A DNA stretch of 64,000 nucleotides from Ignavibacteriota bacterium. GTDB taxonomy: Bacteria; Bacteroidota; Ignavibacteria; Ignavibacteriales; Melioribacteraceae. Made by a program: the position numbers and the translations under genes. Positions 9,449-18,779 of this stretch are shown here, one piece after another (positions within the stretch are counted from its first letter, which is position 1; each line of letters begins with the position of its first letter). A model generated the notes under the pieces. It saw only the letters and a list, made by a program, of their open reading frames with translations, did no database searches and had not been told where the DNA came from. The stretch lies in assembly GCA_016713565.1 (NCBI GenBank), contig JADJOX010000007.1, forward strand, positions 1 to 64,000. The letters run 5' to 3'.

Positions 9449-10741
9449 ATGAAAAAAATAGTAGTTATAGGCGGTGGAATAGCTGGATTAGCCGCTGCGC
9501 AAAATCTTTCCAAAGATGGATATAATGTCACTTTAGTCGAAAGTAATGATCAACTTGGCGGATTAGGTACTTTTTTTAACCATAATGGTAATTGGATTGA
9601 TAAATTTTATCATTGTCATATGCCAACAGATGAATCATTATTAAAATTGATTGATGATATTGGATTGACCGAACAACTTTATTGGAAACCAACAAGAATG
9701 GGATTTATTGTTGACGGGAATAGGTATTCCTTTAACACTCCAATTGATCTGCTAAAATTTAAACCAATAAGTTTTTTTGAAAGATTAAGATTCGGTATTG
9801 TAAGTTTATCCCTCAGATATTTAGGAAAAGGGAAAGATTTGGACAATCTTCCTATAGAAAAGTGGCTTAAGGGACTCTATGGAAGCAATGTTTGGAATAA
9901 AATATTAAAGCAATTATTTCTTTCAAAATTTGGAGACCATTCGGGAAATCTGCCGTCATTATATATTTGGCAAAGACTCGGAAGAGAAAAAAATATTGCC
10001 ACAAGGGGATATTTAAAATGCGGATTAAAAGGATTTATTGATGCGGTTGAAAAAAGTATTTTGTCAAAAGGAGGCAAAATTCTTAAAAATTCTCCGGTTA
10101 AAAGTTTAATTCAAAATGGAAAAAGTGTTGAAGTTATTCTTGAAAATGAAAAAATTACTGCCGATTGGGTTATTTCCACAATACCAATTCCACAGTTTAG
10201 CGCATTAGTAAAAAACACTGATATAGGCCAAAATTTTTCAGATCCAAATTTAATTTATCAAGGTGTGGTGAACGCGTTATTTTTCCTAAAACGACCATTG
10301 GATAATTATTATTGGACTCCTGTAGTCAATTCAAATACCGAATTCGACGGAATTGTAGAAATGACCGAATTGGTTGAAAAATCCCAATATGGAAATTATA
10401 ATATGGTTTATACTATGAAATATTGCGGCAGAAACTCCGATCTCTTTAAAGAAAATGAGAGATCGATAGCCGATAGATGGAAGAAACAATTAATTAATTT
10501 ATATCCGGATTTAAATATTTCGGAAAATGATATAGAAGATATAAAAATTTTTAAAGCACCTTTTGTTGAACCAATTTATCCCTTAGGCTATTCAAAAATT
10601 AAACCAGAAATTCATATAAAAGGAACAAATATTCTACTTGCAACCTCAGCACAAGTTTATCCTAACATTACTTCGTGGAATGCCAGTGCCGGTTTAGTTG
10701 ACGAAGTAATTTTAAAACTTAAAGATTTAGAAAATAGTTGA
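9449..10741 (+). CDS. FAD-dependent oxidoreductase (amine oxidase / protoporphyrinogen oxidase-like), copy 1
   Basis: A 430-residue flavoprotein with an N-terminal dinucleotide-binding motif, VVIGGGIAGLAAAQNL, followed by VTLVESNDQLGG, the standard FAD site. The C-terminus has the second FAD segment, NILLATSAQVYPNITSWNAS. The middle (DKFYHCHMPTDES, KPTRMGFIV) is shared with the paralogue at 15470-16765. This family, often labelled COG1232-like or UDP-galactopyranose mutase-like, is frequent in polysaccharide clusters, but its sugar or lipid substrate is not established. No signal peptide or membrane helix is evident, so it should be cytoplasmic. It lies 3 bases behind the glycosyltransferase gene, which suggests that the two act on the same glycan or lipid-linked intermediate. 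Confidence 0.75.
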   Translation: MKKIVVIGGGIAGLAAAQNLSKDGYNVTLVESNDQLGGLGTFFNHNGNWIDKFYHCHMPTDESLLKLIDDIGLTEQLYWKPTRMGFIVDGNRYSFNTPIDLLKFKPISFFERLRFGIVSLSLRYLGKGKDLDNLPIEKWLKGLYGSNVWNKILKQLFLSKFGDHSGNLPSLYIWQRLGREKNIATRGYLKCGLKGFIDAVEKSILSKGGKILKNSPVKSLIQNGKSVEVILENEKITADWVISTIPIPQFSALVKNTDIGQNFSDPNLIYQGVVNALFFLKRPLDNYYWTPVVNSNTEFDGIVEMTELVEKSQYGNYNMVYTMKYCGRNSDLFKENERSIADRWKKQLINLYPDLNISENDIEDIKIFKAPFVEPIYPLGYSKIKPEIHIKGTNILLATSAQVYPNITSWNASAGLVDEVILKLKDLENS

Positions 10742-10746
10742 TAACT

Positions 10747-11622
10747 TTAAAAAATATAAGCTTTTGATTCATTTGCTTTCTTTTTTAAAATTATATAAAA
10801 CAAATCTTCAGAAGGGTAGATAAAATTCATTTTATCCGGAATTAATTTAAGTAATTTAAATAACAGCTTCGATTTGAATTTTTCCGATAGCAAAGTTCTA
10901 GCATGATCAACATTTATTTTTTTGAATAGTCTTCCCTTTTTAACCAAACTAAAATTATTTTTTTCAAACATTTTAATAAGTGATTTTGCTGAAAACCAGT
11001 GGATTACGGTTGGCGGACTATATTCATGCCATTTCCAGCCCAAGACTTTTGCCGTTATACTTTTTCTATCCCAAGTTTCTATAAGCAGGTATTTACCATC
11101 ATCCAACAATGAGTTTAGCTTTGAAATCACTTTTTCCAAATCATAAAAATGCGCCATTACTTGAATCATAATTACGCAGTCATATTTTATTGCGCTTTCA
11201 AATTGTTCAAGCGAAGCTTGTGACACATTTAGTCCAAGTTCATTTCTCGCGTAATTTACCATAGTTAAATTCGGTTCAATTCCCTCGCCATTCCAGCCTT
11301 CCGAAATAAAACCTTTAAGAATAAACCCGGCAGCTGAACCCACATCAAGCAAATTTCCTTCTTTAATTCCTATTTTTTTTAAAATCTCCGCATATTTTTT
11401 CCCTCTTTGGAAAAGTACTTCCGATTCTTTCAAGTAATCCGGATATCCGCCGGATTCACCGCTGAAAAAATATGTATCTCCATAATTTGCTGTAACGTGT
11501 TCCGGCTCTTTTTCAATTTTTACAAAACGATGATCGCAGAATGTACAATCATATATTACATAATTATTGATCTTATTTACAGGCTTGTGATATATTTCGC
11601 AGTTATCGGGACAATTGACCAT
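10747..11622 (-). CDS. SAM-dependent class I methyltransferase with N-terminal Cys cluster
   Basis: A 291-residue methyltransferase. Four cysteines (C4, C8, C26, C29) near the N-terminus look like a small metal-binding knuckle. The Rossmann core begins at about residue 88 with NLLDVGSAAGFIL, the SAM-binding loop. It is followed by GEGIEPN (acidic residue after strand 2) and YDCVIMIQVMAHFYDL (motif II/III). The C-terminal lobe is less conserved. It is the only minus-strand gene within an otherwise plus-strand polysaccharide locus, ending 5 bases from the stop of the FAD oxidoreductase (convergent). It probably methylates a sugar or a lipid-linked intermediate, but the substrate cannot be read from the sequence. 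Confidence 0.78.
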   Translation of the reverse strand: MVNCPDNCEIYHKPVNKINNYVIYDCTFCDHRFVKIEKEPEHVTANYGDTYFFSGESGGYPDYLKESEVLFQRGKKYAEILKKIGIKEGNLLDVGSAAGFILKGFISEGWNGEGIEPNLTMVNYARNELGLNVSQASLEQFESAIKYDCVIMIQVMAHFYDLEKVISKLNSLLDDGKYLLIETWDRKSITAKVLGWKWHEYSPPTVIHWFSAKSLIKMFEKNNFSLVKKGRLFKKINVDHARTLLSEKFKSKLLFKLLKLIPDKMNFIYPSEDLFYIILKKKANESKAYIF

Positions 11623-11832
11623 AAATTATACTTTCTTTATGTTTAAATAATAATAATAAATTCAACTTTGCTTAATATATTTCACGAATTTAGAAATTTT
11701 AGCAAATTTAATAAAATACAGCTCTATACTAAAGAAAATATTTTAGTTAAAAATGTTTCAAATCACTTGGAAAATTATTTGTATTCAATTATTTAATATG
11801 ATAATTGTACGATAATAATGTAAAAAAAAATC

Positions 11833-13716
11833 ATGTGCGGATTAGTAGGAATAATAAACAAAAATAATAAAAAAGTAGATCTTCGATTACTTGAAAGGAT
11901 GGCTTCTAAGATTGAAAATAGAGGTCCCGATGATGAAGGTTATTTTATTGATGAAAACATCGGGTTTTTCCACAAGCGTTTATCAATTATAGATATTTCG
12001 CAGGGTCACCAGCCAATGTTTTCTTCAGAAAATTGTATCGTTTACAACGGCGAAATTTACAACTATATTGAACTTAGAGAAGAATTAAAGAGTAAAGGTC
12101 ATTCCTTTAACACAAATTCCGATACAGAAGTTATTCTGAAAACTTATGAAGAACACGGTTTGGAATGCTTTAATAAGTTAAACGGAATGTTCGCATTTCT
12201 TATTTATGACAAACGGAAAAAAAGATTAATTGCCGCAAGAGATCATTTCGGCATTAAGCCTCTATATTATTATTGGGATGAAAATCATCTTATTTTTGCT
12301 TCGGAAATAAAAGCTTTGCTGGAACATCCTTCAATTAAAGCCGAGTTCAATCTATCATCTTTTGACGAATATCTTACGTTTCAATATGTTTTGGGTCAAA
12401 ATACATTATTTAAAAATATTTTTAAAATTGAACCTGGACATTATCTAAATTTGAATTTAGATTCAATGAAATTTCAATATAATAAATATTGGGATTTAGA
12501 TTTCACAATTGATAAGTATCATACCGAATCTTATTTTATAGATGAAATAAAAAAATTACTGCATGATTCAATTAAGACTCAGCTGCGAAGTGATGTTCCC
12601 GTAGGCGCTCATTTAAGCGGCGGAATTGATTCTTCTATAGTTACTTTGATGAGTTCAAAACTCAGCGAAAATAGACTGCATACTTTTACCGGCGCTTTTA
12701 ATGAAGGAATTGAATTTGATGAAACAAGATATGCATCTGAAGTAGCTGCGGACAGTCAATCTATAATGCATATTATACGCCCTACCGAAAAGGAATTCAT
12801 AGATTTATTGCCGAAATTGATTTATTCACTTGACGAGCCGGTTGCCGGTCCAGGTGTATTTCCGCAATATATGGTTTCTAAACTAGCCGCGGAAAATGTT
12901 AAAGTTGTTTTAGGCGGACAAGGCGGAGATGAAATTTACGGCGGCTACGCGCGTTACATTGTAGCTTACCTTGAACAAGCGTTAAAAGGCGCGATAATGG
13001 AGAATAACGATGAAGGCGAACACATTGTATCTTTAAGTTCAATAATTCACAATTTGCCTCACTTAAAACAATACACGCCAATGATTCAAAAGTTTTGGGG
13101 AAACGGTGTTTTTGAACCAATGGATAAAAGATATTTTAGGCTAATAGACAGATATAACGGAAACGAAAATTTATTGAGTGATGATTTTAGAACGAACTAT
13201 AATAAAGATGCGGTATTCACAAAATTTCAAAATTTATTCAATCAGCCGAACACACAATCTTATTTCAATAAAATGACTCAATATGATCTGACTTCAAATT
13301 TGCCCGCGCTTCTGCATGTGGAAGACAGAATGAGCATGTCGGTTTCTTTAGAATCACGTGTGCCGTTAATCGATCATAGAATTGTTGAATTGGTCGCAAC
13401 AATTCCGCCCGCGCTAAAATTCCATAATGGTGAAATGAAATATCTTCTTAAAAAAGCCGCTTCAAATATTTTACCAAAATCTATTCTGGAAAGAAAAGAT
13501 AAAATAGGATTTGCAGTACCTCTTCATGTATGGTTAAAAAATGACGCTTCAAATTTCTTTACGGATATTTTAAGTTCTACAAAAGCAAGAAACAGAGGAA
13601 TATTTAAAACCGATGAAATATTAAAATCACTTTCTACCGAACCTATGTTCGGCAGAAAACTATGGGGAATTATAAATATTGAATTATGGTTCCAACAATT
13701 TATAGATAATAATTAA
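11833..13716 (+). CDS. asnB: Asparagine synthetase B-like glutamine amidotransferase
   Basis: A 627-residue two-domain enzyme. Cys2 (MCGLVGI) is the N-terminal nucleophile of the class II glutaminase domain, which also shows RGPDDEG and YNGEIYNYIELR. The synthetase domain begins at about residue 245 and contains the ATP pyrophosphatase loop SGGIDSSIVTLMSS at about residue 262. GGQGGDEIYGGYARY and EDRMSMSVSLESRVPLID follow. It can amidate a carboxylate using glutamine and ATP. In polysaccharide loci such proteins are thought to amidate uronic acids. Here the next gene, 10 bases away, is a UDP-sugar dehydrogenase that would make the carboxylate, so sugar amidation is a better guess than asparagine synthesis. 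That remains inference. Confidence 0.85.
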   Translation: MCGLVGIINKNNKKVDLRLLERMASKIENRGPDDEGYFIDENIGFFHKRLSIIDISQGHQPMFSSENCIVYNGEIYNYIELREELKSKGHSFNTNSDTEVILKTYEEHGLECFNKLNGMFAFLIYDKRKKRLIAARDHFGIKPLYYYWDENHLIFASEIKALLEHPSIKAEFNLSSFDEYLTFQYVLGQNTLFKNIFKIEPGHYLNLNLDSMKFQYNKYWDLDFTIDKYHTESYFIDEIKKLLHDSIKTQLRSDVPVGAHLSGGIDSSIVTLMSSKLSENRLHTFTGAFNEGIEFDETRYASEVAADSQSIMHIIRPTEKEFIDLLPKLIYSLDEPVAGPGVFPQYMVSKLAAENVKVVLGGQGGDEIYGGYARYIVAYLEQALKGAIMENNDEGEHIVSLSSIIHNLPHLKQYTPMIQKFWGNGVFEPMDKRYFRLIDRYNGNENLLSDDFRTNYNKDAVFTKFQNLFNQPNTQSYFNKMTQYDLTSNLPALLHVEDRMSMSVSLESRVPLIDHRIVELVATIPPALKFHNGEMKYLLKKAASNILPKSILERKDKIGFAVPLHVWLKNDASNFFTDILSSTKARNRGIFKTDEILKSLSTEPMFGRKLWGIINIELWFQQFIDNN

Positions 13717-13726
13717 AAGGGATTAA

Positions 13727-15448
13727 ATGCATAAAGAAACTTCAAATGAAAATTGGTCAGTGCAAAAAATTGGGGTAATTGGACCCGGAATAGTTGGAAT
13801 GCCAATGGCGGCGCTTTTGGCAAATGCCGAAATAAAAATTGGAACAAATGATCCATTACAAGTAATTGTTGTTCAACGAAATTCAAAAACTTCAGGATGG
13901 AAAGTTGACGCGATAAATTCAGGTAAATCTGTTATCGGTGGTATTGAACCCGAATTGGATGAAATAGTAAATAAATGTGTTAACAACGGAACTTTAAAAG
14001 CTTCACATAATTATGAATCTTTAAGTGATGCAGATGTAATATTAGTCTGTGTTCAAACCGATAAAAAAAGTTTGGAACCCGATTACGGACCTTTGTTTTC
14101 TTCACTTCAGGATTTAGCTGAAGCTTTGCAAAAAAAACCTGTCAATAAAAAACCAATGATTGTATTTGAATCAACTTTAGCTCCTTCTACAATGAACACA
14201 ATTATTAAAGATTTCTTTTCAAAATATGGTTTGATTGAAGGGAAAGATATTTATTTGGGTAATAGTCCAAATAGAGTAATGCCTGGAAGACTGGTAGAAC
14301 GAATTAGCGCTGCCGATAAATTGATTGGCGGACTTCAGCAAATTACCGTTGACAGAATTAAGCAAATATATACAAATATTGTAAAACAAGGATTCTTATA
14401 TACAACAAACAGCTTTACCGCTGAAATTGTAAAAACACTTGAAAATGCTTATCGCGATGTAAGAATAGCTTTCTCCGCTGAAATTGCAAACTATTGCGAT
14501 AAAAACAATATCGATTTTTACGATCTAAGAGATAAAGTAAACTTAAAGTTAAATCAGCCGGATGACGCGAGCCACAATTCAAATTCAATTCCGGTTGGAG
14601 GAATTTTAATCCCAACAATTGGCGTCGGAGGCCATTGTCTGCCCAAAGACGGAATTCTGCTATGGTGGAGAAAAATTGAAAGCAATGGCAGTACTTCAAA
14701 CAGTTTGATTATGGAATCTCGTAAAATAAACGATGAATCTCCTGCCACAACAATTGAGCGAGCAGAACTGAATTTGGGTAATTTATCCGGTAAAAAAATC
14801 GCTTTAATGGGAGCCGCTTACAGAGCAAATTCTGAAGATACAAGAAATTCACCAACTTTTGAGTTGGCAAAACAATTACTTAATAAAAACTGCACAATTA
14901 AAATTCATGATCCATATGTAAAAGAAACTGATCAAAATTTATTGAAATATAATCTGCAGAATTATTTTACCAATGATATTTCGTATTCAATAGAAGATGC
15001 GGATTTTATCATATTCTGCGCCGCACATCAATTGTATAAAGAACGTGAAAATTTGTTTATCCAAAAAGAAAATTTAATTGGAATCTTTGACGGATGTAAT
15101 TTATTTGATAAAAATACTTTCAAAGAAAATAAGTTTAAGTATTCTGGCATCGGAAGAGGAAATACTAAACCAGATAATTATTTCGTTGAATTTGTATTTG
15201 AAAGCTTTAGAATAGTTGAAAAAGGTTTTGCCAACGAAATTAATGATCTAGTTGATTTTTACAATTCAAAATATGCAAATAAAGGATTTGATTTTATTGA
15301 ATTCGATACAGTTCAAAAATTGGCAGTAAGCTGCACAACAGGCTGTGAGTTGGTCAGTCCCGATAATATTAATACTATGCCAGAATATAAAGGTTATTCA
15401 TCCAGGTTGGCAAAAAAATCATACGAAGCATTTTTAACAAAAGCATAA
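13727..15448 (+). CDS. Nucleotide-sugar dehydrogenase (UDP-glucose/GDP-mannose family) with C-terminal extension
   Basis: A 573-residue NAD-dependent dehydrogenase that should oxidise C6 of a nucleotide sugar to a carboxylate. The N-terminal Rossmann motif is IGVIGPGIVGMPMAALL. It is followed by VILVCVQTD, FESTLAPST and the catalytic loop GVGGHCLPKDG, with the nucleophilic Cys at about residue 304. The UDP-binding domain follows with LMGAAYRANSEDTRNSP. Two features are unusual. The stretch after the first glycine motif is longer than usual (residues about 30-60), and about 95 residues from KYSGIGRGN onward extend past the normal end of the family, which is about 430-450 residues. It lies between asnB and the second FAD enzyme. 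The substrate is unknown. Confidence 0.82.
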   Translation: MHKETSNENWSVQKIGVIGPGIVGMPMAALLANAEIKIGTNDPLQVIVVQRNSKTSGWKVDAINSGKSVIGGIEPELDEIVNKCVNNGTLKASHNYESLSDADVILVCVQTDKKSLEPDYGPLFSSLQDLAEALQKKPVNKKPMIVFESTLAPSTMNTIIKDFFSKYGLIEGKDIYLGNSPNRVMPGRLVERISAADKLIGGLQQITVDRIKQIYTNIVKQGFLYTTNSFTAEIVKTLENAYRDVRIAFSAEIANYCDKNNIDFYDLRDKVNLKLNQPDDASHNSNSIPVGGILIPTIGVGGHCLPKDGILLWWRKIESNGSTSNSLIMESRKINDESPATTIERAELNLGNLSGKKIALMGAAYRANSEDTRNSPTFELAKQLLNKNCTIKIHDPYVKETDQNLLKYNLQNYFTNDISYSIEDADFIIFCAAHQLYKERENLFIQKENLIGIFDGCNLFDKNTFKENKFKYSGIGRGNTKPDNYFVEFVFESFRIVEKGFANEINDLVDFYNSKYANKGFDFIEFDTVQKLAVSCTTGCELVSPDNINTMPEYKGYSSRLAKKSYEAFLTKA

Positions 15449-15469
15449 TTTTAAATTAGAGGATATTAT

Positions 15470-16765
15470 TTGGCATCATATGCAATTATAGGCGGCGGAC
15501 TTTTAGGGATGACCTTTGCGCATCGTTTTGCTCAACTTGGACACGAAGTATCGTTATTTGAAGCCGATGATAATTTGGGCGGATTATCTTCTCCTTGGCA
15601 AATTAATGATATAACTTGGGATAAATTTTATCATGTGCTTTTATTATCTGATATACATATAAGATCATTGCTCCAAGAAATAAATCTCGATAAGGAGATA
15701 GTTTGGAAGCAGACAAAAACAGGATTTTTTGTTGATAAAAAATTTTATTCAATGTCTAATAGTATAGAATTTCTTAAATTCCCTTTTATTTCACTTATCG
15801 ATAAATTCAGATTGGGTCTTACAATTTTTTACGCTTCAAAGATTACAAATTGGCACAAACTTGAAGAAATAACCGTAGAAAGCTGGCTGAGAAAATGGTC
15901 CGGTAAAAATACTTTTGAAAAAGTCTGGAAACCATTGCTGAAAGCAAAGCTCGGCGAAGAATATAAAAATACTTCCGCGGCTTTCATTTGGACCACAATT
16001 CAAAGGATGTATGCGGCAAGAAAAGGCGGCATGAAAACCGAAATGTTCGGCTATGTTCCCGGCGGATATTCAACAATTTTAAAAAGTTTGAAAACAACCC
16101 TCGAAGCTGAAAACGTTAATATTTTTACAAATCATTCAGCGCAGAATATTTCCGAAATTCACGATGGTGTAGAGATCAAATTTTCAAACGGAACCGTAAA
16201 AAAATTCGATAATACTGTTATAACTGTTCCGTCAAACATTGCGCTAAAAATCTGCGGTTCAATTTCAAACGAAACAAAAGAATCTATGGCCAAAACGAAA
16301 TATTTGGGTGTAGTATGCGCATCGGTTTTGCTGAATGAAAAAATTGAAGACTATTATGTAACAAACATTATTGACGAGAAAATTCCTTTTACGGGATTGA
16401 TAAATATGTCGGCTCTTGTCGACGAAAAGGAATTCAAAGGAAAAACTCTTATTTATCTTCCCAAATATGTTAACTCGAATGATGAAAGCTTTTCGCAAAC
16501 TGATGAAGAGTTGATTCATAAATTTAAAGGCGCGTTGCTTTACATGTTTCCCAAACTTAAAACTGAAAACATAATAGATATAAAAATTGCGAAAGCCAAA
16601 GAAGTTTTTGCTTTGCCTGTGCTTAATTATTCAAAAAATTTATCAAACAATAATGATATTAATTCGAAAATAAGTATTATAAATTCTTCTCATATTTTGA
16701 ATGGAACATTAAATAATAATGAAATTATTAAGTTAGTTAACAGTACTATTGAGAAATTAAAATAA
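15470..16765 (+). CDS. FAD-dependent oxidoreductase (amine oxidase-like), copy 2
   Basis: A 431-residue flavoprotein paralogous to the protein at 9449-10741. The dinucleotide-binding N-terminus reads IIGGGLLGMTFAHRF and then LFEADDNLGGLSSPW. Shared internal motifs are DKFYHVLLLSD, KQTKTGFFVDKKFYS and LLKAKLGEEYKNTSAAFIW. The start is a TTG preceded by a plausible ribosome binding site, AGAGGA, about 8 bases upstream. An ATG start would remove the FAD motif. The last residues are more divergent than in copy 1. It sits 21 bases after the dehydrogenase and 8 bases before the deacetylase, so it is part of the same sugar-modifying operon. The substrate is unknown. Confidence 0.73.
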   Translation: MASYAIIGGGLLGMTFAHRFAQLGHEVSLFEADDNLGGLSSPWQINDITWDKFYHVLLLSDIHIRSLLQEINLDKEIVWKQTKTGFFVDKKFYSMSNSIEFLKFPFISLIDKFRLGLTIFYASKITNWHKLEEITVESWLRKWSGKNTFEKVWKPLLKAKLGEEYKNTSAAFIWTTIQRMYAARKGGMKTEMFGYVPGGYSTILKSLKTTLEAENVNIFTNHSAQNISEIHDGVEIKFSNGTVKKFDNTVITVPSNIALKICGSISNETKESMAKTKYLGVVCASVLLNEKIEDYYVTNIIDEKIPFTGLINMSALVDEKEFKGKTLIYLPKYVNSNDESFSQTDEELIHKFKGALLYMFPKLKTENIIDIKIAKAKEVFALPVLNYSKNLSNNNDINSKISIINSSHILNGTLNNNEIIKLVNSTIEKLK

Positions 16766-16773
16766 TCAGAATT

Positions 16774-17715
16774 ATGAATAAAAATAAACCAAACGCAAGT
16801 GTTTCATTGGACCTTGATAATCAATGGTCATATATGAAAATTCATGGGGATTCCGGCTGGGAAAAATATCCGACATATTTGGATACTTTTGTTCCATATG
16901 TACTTGAATCATTAGATAAACTTAAACTGAAAATTACTTTTTTTATTGTAGGAAAGGACGCGGATGATGAAAGAAATTTAAATGTATTAAAACAAATACC
17001 GGTTCACGGACATGAAATCGCAAATCATTCATATAATCATGAGTCATGGTTTCATCTTTACAGTAAAGAAAAAATATTAGAAGAATTAGAATCAACTGAA
17101 AGAAGTTTAGAAAAGATTACAGATCAAAAAATTAATGGATTCCGCGGACCAGGTTTTAGCTGGAGCAATGATCTTTTGGAAATTCTAAAAAGCAAAAATT
17201 ATTTATATGACGCTTCAACTTTACCGACTTATATAGGTCCACTTGCGCGTTTATATTATTTCCAAACCGCGAATTTATCGAAGGATGAAAAAGAAGAAAG
17301 AGCGGAATTATTCGGATCATTTTCCGATGGTTTTAAAAAGAATAAATCATATAAATGGAATTTAAGCAATGGTCAAAAATTGCTTGAAATTCCGGTAACA
17401 ACGATTCCGATAATTAAAACCCCATTCCATTTGAGTTATCTTTTGTATCTCGCGCGTTTCTCAATGCCTTTAATGAAATCTTATTTGCAGTTTGCGATTT
17501 CAATGTGCAAATTGACAAAAACAGAACCCAGCATTTTACTACATCCCTTAGATTTGATCGGCGGTGATAAAATTCCAGAACTGTCTTTTTTCCCGGGAAT
17601 GGATTTAAAGAGCGATGTTAAAAAAGAAATATTTTATGTCGCAATTAATAAATTGTCGGAAAATTTCAATCTTATGAATATGAGTTCGCACGCACAAATT
17701 TTAAATAATAAATAA
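16774..17715 (+). CDS. Polysaccharide deacetylase family protein (NodB-like)
   Basis: A 313-residue protein with the NodB fold and no signal peptide, so probably cytoplasmic. The first motif, VSLDLDNQWSY at residues 10-20, carries the catalytic and metal-binding aspartates. The second, HEIANHSYNHESW at about residues 79-91, has the HSxxH metal site. The third, GFRGPGFSW, carries the substrate-groove Arg near residue 124. A helical hydrophobic stretch near the C-terminus precedes ILLHPLDLIGG, which contains the last conserved His. It should remove acetyl groups from an N-acetylated sugar, possibly on a lipid-linked intermediate. It overlaps neither neighbour, and sits 11 bases before a polyprenyl-phosphate-type glycosyltransferase. 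Confidence 0.8.
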   Translation: MNKNKPNASVSLDLDNQWSYMKIHGDSGWEKYPTYLDTFVPYVLESLDKLKLKITFFIVGKDADDERNLNVLKQIPVHGHEIANHSYNHESWFHLYSKEKILEELESTERSLEKITDQKINGFRGPGFSWSNDLLEILKSKNYLYDASTLPTYIGPLARLYYFQTANLSKDEKEERAELFGSFSDGFKKNKSYKWNLSNGQKLLEIPVTTIPIIKTPFHLSYLLYLARFSMPLMKSYLQFAISMCKLTKTEPSILLHPLDLIGGDKIPELSFFPGMDLKSDVKKEIFYVAINKLSENFNLMNMSSHAQILNNK

Positions 17716-17726
17716 AGACATTAAAA

Positions 17727-18779
17727 ATGGAAAAGAACCCCTTAGTTTCAATTGTGATTGCCGCTTATAATGAGGAAGCTTTACTTGAAAAAAATCTAAA
17801 CACTATTTTTAATTTTATGAAATCAATTGAAAATAGATTTGATTGGGAAGTAATTTTGGTAAATGACGGCAGCAAAGACAATACCGGAAAAATCGCGGAT
17901 GAAATAGCTGAAAAAAATAAAAAGTTCAGAGTTCTTCATCATAAAATGAATAAATATTTAGGCTGCGCTTTACGTACAGGTTTTAGCGAATGTAAAGGTG
18001 ATTTCATTATTACTTTAGATCTTGATTTAAGTTATTCCACAGATCACATTGAAAAGCTTCTAAGTAAAATTACCGAAACCGGAGCTGATGTTGTTCTTGC
18101 GTCACCTTATATGAAAGGCGGAAAAGTATCAAACGTACCATTTTCGAGAAAATTGTTCAGCAGAGTTTTAAACTTTTTATTGCAAATAATTTCAAGAGAA
18201 GATATTCATACATTTACCGGAATGGTACGAGTTTATAAAGCCGACTTTTTAAAGAGTTTAAATCTTAAAGCGAGAGATTTTGAAATAAATACGGAGATTA
18301 TTTACAAATCTATTTTACTCCGAGCAATCATTTTAGAAATTCCCGCGCATTTAAGTTGGGATATCCAAAAAACAGTTGGTAAAAGTAGAATTTCAAGTTT
18401 GAGATTAGTTCGAGGAATATTATCGGGCTTTATGTCGGGTTTTATTTTTAGACCTTACATATTTTTTATTTTAGTAGGAACAATCTTACTTATTCTTTCA
18501 TCGTATATGCTTATATGGATTTTCTACCACGTTTATTTGGTTTACCCTGCTGTTCATTCAACATCAACTTATTTTGATGATAGATTTTCAAACGCAGTAG
18601 CAGAAGTTTTTAGATTAAGACCGCACACATTTACAATTGCAGGCATTAGCCTTGTTGTAGCTCTGCAATTTTTAAGCATGGGATTTTTATCGGTTCAAAA
18701 TAAACGTTATTTCGAAGAAACGTTTCATTTAAATACAACTATTTACAAATTATTGAATGAAAAGAAGGAAAATAAATAG
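17727..18779 (+). CDS. Membrane-anchored family 2 glycosyltransferase (polyprenol-phosphate type)
   Basis: A 350-residue protein. The N-terminal GT-A domain has VSIVIAAYNEEALLEKNL, VILVNDGSKDNTGK and IITLDLDLSYSTDH (DXD-type site near residue 96). Two hydrophobic segments follow at about residues 240-265 and 300-325, typical of polyprenyl-phosphate hexose synthases. It should transfer a sugar from a nucleotide donor to undecaprenyl phosphate, or extend a lipid-linked chain at the inner membrane face. It is the last gene of the sugar-modifying group. A 172-base gap follows before the export genes. Confidence 0.8.
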   Translation: MEKNPLVSIVIAAYNEEALLEKNLNTIFNFMKSIENRFDWEVILVNDGSKDNTGKIADEIAEKNKKFRVLHHKMNKYLGCALRTGFSECKGDFIITLDLDLSYSTDHIEKLLSKITETGADVVLASPYMKGGKVSNVPFSRKLFSRVLNFLLQIISREDIHTFTGMVRVYKADFLKSLNLKARDFEINTEIIYKSILLRAIILEIPAHLSWDIQKTVGKSRISSLRLVRGILSGFMSGFIFRPYIFFILVGTILLILSSYMLIWIFYHVYLVYPAVHSTSTYFDDRFSNAVAEVFRLRPHTFTIAGISLVVALQFLSMGFLSVQNKRYFEETFHLNTTIYKLLNEKKENK

